Source: an uncultured Oscillibacter sp.
GTDB lineage: Bacteria; Bacillota_A; Clostridia; Oscillospirales; Oscillospiraceae
Reading direction: 5' to 3'
Length of the DNA stretch: 7,447 nucleotides
NCBI GenBank assembly: GCA_948902155.1
Contig: CAQVQZ010000112.1
Span: 1 to 7,447 of the forward strand
The notes under the pieces were generated by a model. It searched no databases. It was not told where the DNA came from and was given only the letters and a program-made list of their open reading frames with translations. Below are positions 5,746 through 7,447 of this stretch, piece after piece. Positions within the stretch are counted from its first letter, which is position 1. Each line of letters opens with the position of its first letter. The translations under genes were made by a program, and so were the position numbers.

Positions 5746-6579
5746 TTGGAGCGTTTCCAGTTGAAAAACATCATCATTCTGATTCTCCTCCTGATGAACG
5801 GCTTCCTGCTGGCCTCTGTGGTCCAGCGCCGTTCGGCGGAGCAGGACGCCTTCCGGCGGACGGCGGAGCAGCTGGTGGCCCTCTTCCAGGAGGACGGCAT
5901 GGACCTGGACGCCGGGGCCATCTCCCGGGACGCCCCGCCGGACGGCGTGGCTCTCTCCCGGGACACGGCCCTGGAGGAGAAGGCTGCGGCCTTCCTGCTG
6001 GGGAAGTCCCCGGCGGTCTCGGACCAGGGCGGCGGCATCGTCCACTACGCCGGCGCGGCAGGCGAGGCGTTCTTCCGGGCGGGGGGCGGCTTCAGCGCCT
6101 CCGGCGTGTTCGGCGAGGAGGACCTGGAGGGCTTCTGCCGCAGCTTCTGCCGGACGTTTTCCTACGCCGCGCCGGAGATTTTGCTGGACGAGGGCGGAAA
6201 CGGCGTGTTCCCGGCGGCGGCGGTCTACGGCGGACTGCCGGTGTTCAACTGCACGGTGACCTTCACCGTGGAGGACGGCGTCCTCACCGCCGTGGGCGGC
6301 ACGCTGCTGCCCAAGAGCGGGACCGCCGTCCCCGGCGAGGACCCCCTGTCCGCCGCCGGAGCCCTGACCGCCTTCCAGCGGATGCGGCGGGAGAGCGTGG
6401 CGGTGGCTTCTTCGGTGACGGACACCCGGCTCTGCTATGAGCTGCAAAGCAGCGGCGGAGCCATGTCCCTGGCTCCGGTGTGGCAGATCGTCACGGACAC
6501 GGAGGACTATTATGTCAACTGCTTCACCGGCTCGGTCATCGCCGTGGGCGGCGTCCGGCCCGGCGAGGGGGCGGCGTGA
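5746..6579 (+). CDS. yycI: YycI-like regulator of WalK
   Basis: This 277-aa protein begins with a short basic segment and one membrane helix (LKNIIILILLLMNGFLL, about 6-22), then an external domain. The N-terminal K-N-I-hydrophobic-N-x-F-L-L pattern is typical of YycI. The C-terminus (VWQIVTDTEDYYVNCFTG, about 251-268) resembles the repeated fold shared by YycH and YycI, where the chain ends in a Y-x-V-N-x-x-T-G strand-turn. TTG 5746 is preferred because GGGAGG (5733-5738) is seven bases upstream; TTG 5722 would put that site inside the gene. B. subtilis YycI is about 280 aa, so length fits. It is the last gene of the operon, before the terminator at 6614. Name rests on order, N-terminal pattern and size. 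Confidence 0.78.
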   Translation: MERFQLKNIIILILLLMNGFLLASVVQRRSAEQDAFRRTAEQLVALFQEDGMDLDAGAISRDAPPDGVALSRDTALEEKAAAFLLGKSPAVSDQGGGIVHYAGAAGEAFFRAGGGFSASGVFGEEDLEGFCRSFCRTFSYAAPEILLDEGGNGVFPAAAVYGGLPVFNCTVTFTVEDGVLTAVGGTLLPKSGTAVPGEDPLSAAGALTAFQRMRRESVAVASSVTDTRLCYELQSSGGAMSLAPVWQIVTDTEDYYVNCFTGSVIAVGGVRPGEGAA

Positions 6580-6613
6580 CGGGTGCTTTGCGGATTTCCT
6601 GAATTTTCCTGTG

Positions 6614-6645
6614 ACATCCGGCCTTTCAGGCCGGATGTTTCTTCC
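6614..6645 (+). terminator. Intrinsic terminator of the walK-yycH-yycI operon
   Basis: ACATCCGGCCT (6614-6624) and AGGCCGGATGT (6628-6638) form a perfect 11-bp stem with a TTC loop, followed by the pyrimidine-rich tail TTCTTCC. It starts 35 bases after the yycI stop and precedes the murA promoter, so it separates the two units. The T-run is imperfect, so some read-through is possible. Confidence 0.78.
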
Positions 6646-6707
6646 TCTGCGTGGAAGCGGAGCGGGTTTTTCGACAAAACATTATGGAAAAACACAAGAG
6701 GAAAGGT

Positions 6708-6736
6708 TTGCATTTTTCCGCCGCCTGTGCTATGAT
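6708..6736 (+). promoter_or_regulatory. Sigma-A promoter of murA with extended -10
   Basis: TTGCAT (6708-6713), a 17-base spacer and TATGAT (6731-6736) preceded by TGC form a strong extended -10 promoter. Predicted start is near 6743, giving a murA leader of about 155 nt. I saw no paired TGTWAH boxes of the WalR type beside it. Confidence 0.7.
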
Positions 6737-6897
6737 AATAAAGTCTGTAAAGAAGAATTTACCTCCCCGCTTTCTTGGCGGGTATGAAGCGCCGCCAGCC
6801 GGGCAAACTGTTTTTTGTGGATTCCCAGGTCCGGGCGGAAAGCCGGACGTTCGGTCCCCGGAGTGGTGAAACGTTGCTTGAAGAGAGGGTCAATAGT
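6737..6897 (+). other. Long murA leader with in-frame upstream ATG
   Basis: The leader contains a small hairpin (CCCGC 6766-6770 with GCGGG 6778-6782). An ATG at 6784 is in frame with murA with no stop in between, but its upstream GGCGGG is too close for a good ribosome site. No T-box or known riboswitch motif was recognised. The rest of the 6580-6897 gap holds only the operon terminator and the murA promoter. Confidence 0.45.
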
Positions 6898-7447
6898 TTG
6901 ACAAAATATATTGTACAGGGCGGAAAGCCCCTGTTTGGCGAGGTCGAGATCAGCGGCGCGAAAAACGCCGCCGTCGCCATTATTCCCGCCGCCTTGCTGG
7001 TGGACGGGGTCTGCCGCATTGAGAACATTCCCCAGATTTCCGACGTGACACTGTGCCTCAGCATCCTGGAGCAGCTGGGCGCGGGCGTCCGCACCGTGGA
7101 CCGGCACACCGTGGAGGTGGACTGCCGCCACATCCACTCCACCCGCACCCCCTACGACCTGGCCCGGCGCATCCGGGCGTCCACCTATTTCATCGGGGCC
7201 CTGCTGGGCCGCTTCGGACAGGCGGAGGTGGCCCTGCCCGGCGGGTGCAACTTCGGCGGCGTCCGCCCCATCGACCAGCATATGAAGGGCTTCAACGCCC
7301 TGGGAGCCACTGTGGCGGTGGAGGGCGGCTTTATCCGCGCCACCGTCAACGGGGAGCGGCTGAAGGGGGCCAGCATCTACCTGGACGTGGTCTCCGTGGG
7401 GGCCACCATGAACATCATGATGGCCGCCGTCATGGCGGAGGGCCGCA
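6898..7447 (+). CDS. murA: MurA, UDP-GlcNAc 1-carboxyvinyltransferase (3' end outside window)
   Basis: MurA transfers enolpyruvate from phosphoenolpyruvate to UDP-GlcNAc, the first committed step of peptidoglycan precursor synthesis in the cytosol. The 183 visible residues cover rather less than half of a normal protein of about 420. K22-N23 in SGAKNAA, the RIRASTYFIGALLGRFG segment (about 91-107) and the loop PGGCNFGGVRPIDQH (114-128) are clear family marks. C117 in that loop matches the catalytic cysteine (Cys115 of E. coli) attacked by fosfomycin, so this copy should be of the fosfomycin-sensitive kind. TTG 6898 is chosen because GAGAGGG (6883-6889) is eight bases upstream and MTKYIVQGG matches MurA N-termini. 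It has its own promoter after the wal operon terminator. The reading frame runs past the right edge. Confidence 0.93.
   Translation, partial: MTKYIVQGGKPLFGEVEISGAKNAAVAIIPAALLVDGVCRIENIPQISDVTLCLSILEQLGAGVRTVDRHTVEVDCRHIHSTRTPYDLARRIRASTYFIGALLGRFGQAEVALPGGCNFGGVRPIDQHMKGFNALGATVAVEGGFIRATVNGERLKGASIYLDVVSVGATMNIMMAAVMAEGR

Noticed and set aside
4257..6038. 593-aa open frame on the minus strand opposite walK, yycH and yycI
   Set aside because: It is antisense to well-supported genes, is composed of Arg/Gly/Pro/Ala-rich low-complexity sequence typical of shadow frames in GC-rich DNA, and has no recognisable domain.

Overview
The window is GC-rich Firmicutes-type DNA carrying a cell-wall control locus: the WalR/WalK (YycF/YycG) two-component system, the two membrane regulators YycH and YycI, and the start of murA, all on the + strand. 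Strong Shine-Dalgarno sites, several TTG starts, sigma-A type promoters with extended -10 boxes, and high GC (antisense frames stay open for hundreds of codons) suggest a high-GC gut Clostridia member of the Oscillospiraceae type (Flavonifractor/Intestinimonas/Lawsonibacter-like). That placement is inferred from gene content and style, not from a database match.

Layout. 1-160: divergent promoter region, with one promoter reading left out of the window and one reading right, and a perfect inverted repeat between them. 160-345: a 61-residue single-pass membrane protein with an acidic tail, followed by an intrinsic terminator at 421-458. 491-755: promoter and long leader of a Nudix ADP-ribose pyrophosphatase gene (756-1304); the leader contains a 163-bp palindromic repeat (E1, 559-721). 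1326-1540: a second, 215-bp, inverted copy of the same palindromic family (E2), carrying a near-consensus promoter that reads into walR (1579-2292). 2284-2416: a run of six hairpins between walR and walK, followed by about 200 bases in which only a 10-bp direct repeat was seen. 2632-6579: walK, yycH and yycI, closely spaced and ending in a hairpin terminator (6614-6645). 6708-7447: promoter, 160-nt leader and the first 183 codons of murA, which runs off the right edge.

How the genes fit together. WalK is a membrane histidine kinase that phosphorylates WalR, a winged-helix regulator which in Firmicutes controls autolysins and wall remodelling. YycH and YycI are single-pass membrane proteins with external domains that modulate WalK. 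MurA performs the first committed step of peptidoglycan precursor synthesis. Nudix ADP-ribose hydrolase is a housekeeping enzyme with no obvious link to the wall genes.

The least ordinary content is intergenic. Two homologous long palindromes bracket the Nudix gene in opposite orientation; the longer one seems to supply the walR promoter, and a hairpin array separates walR from walK. No defence system, CRISPR array, transposase, tRNA or rRNA was seen.
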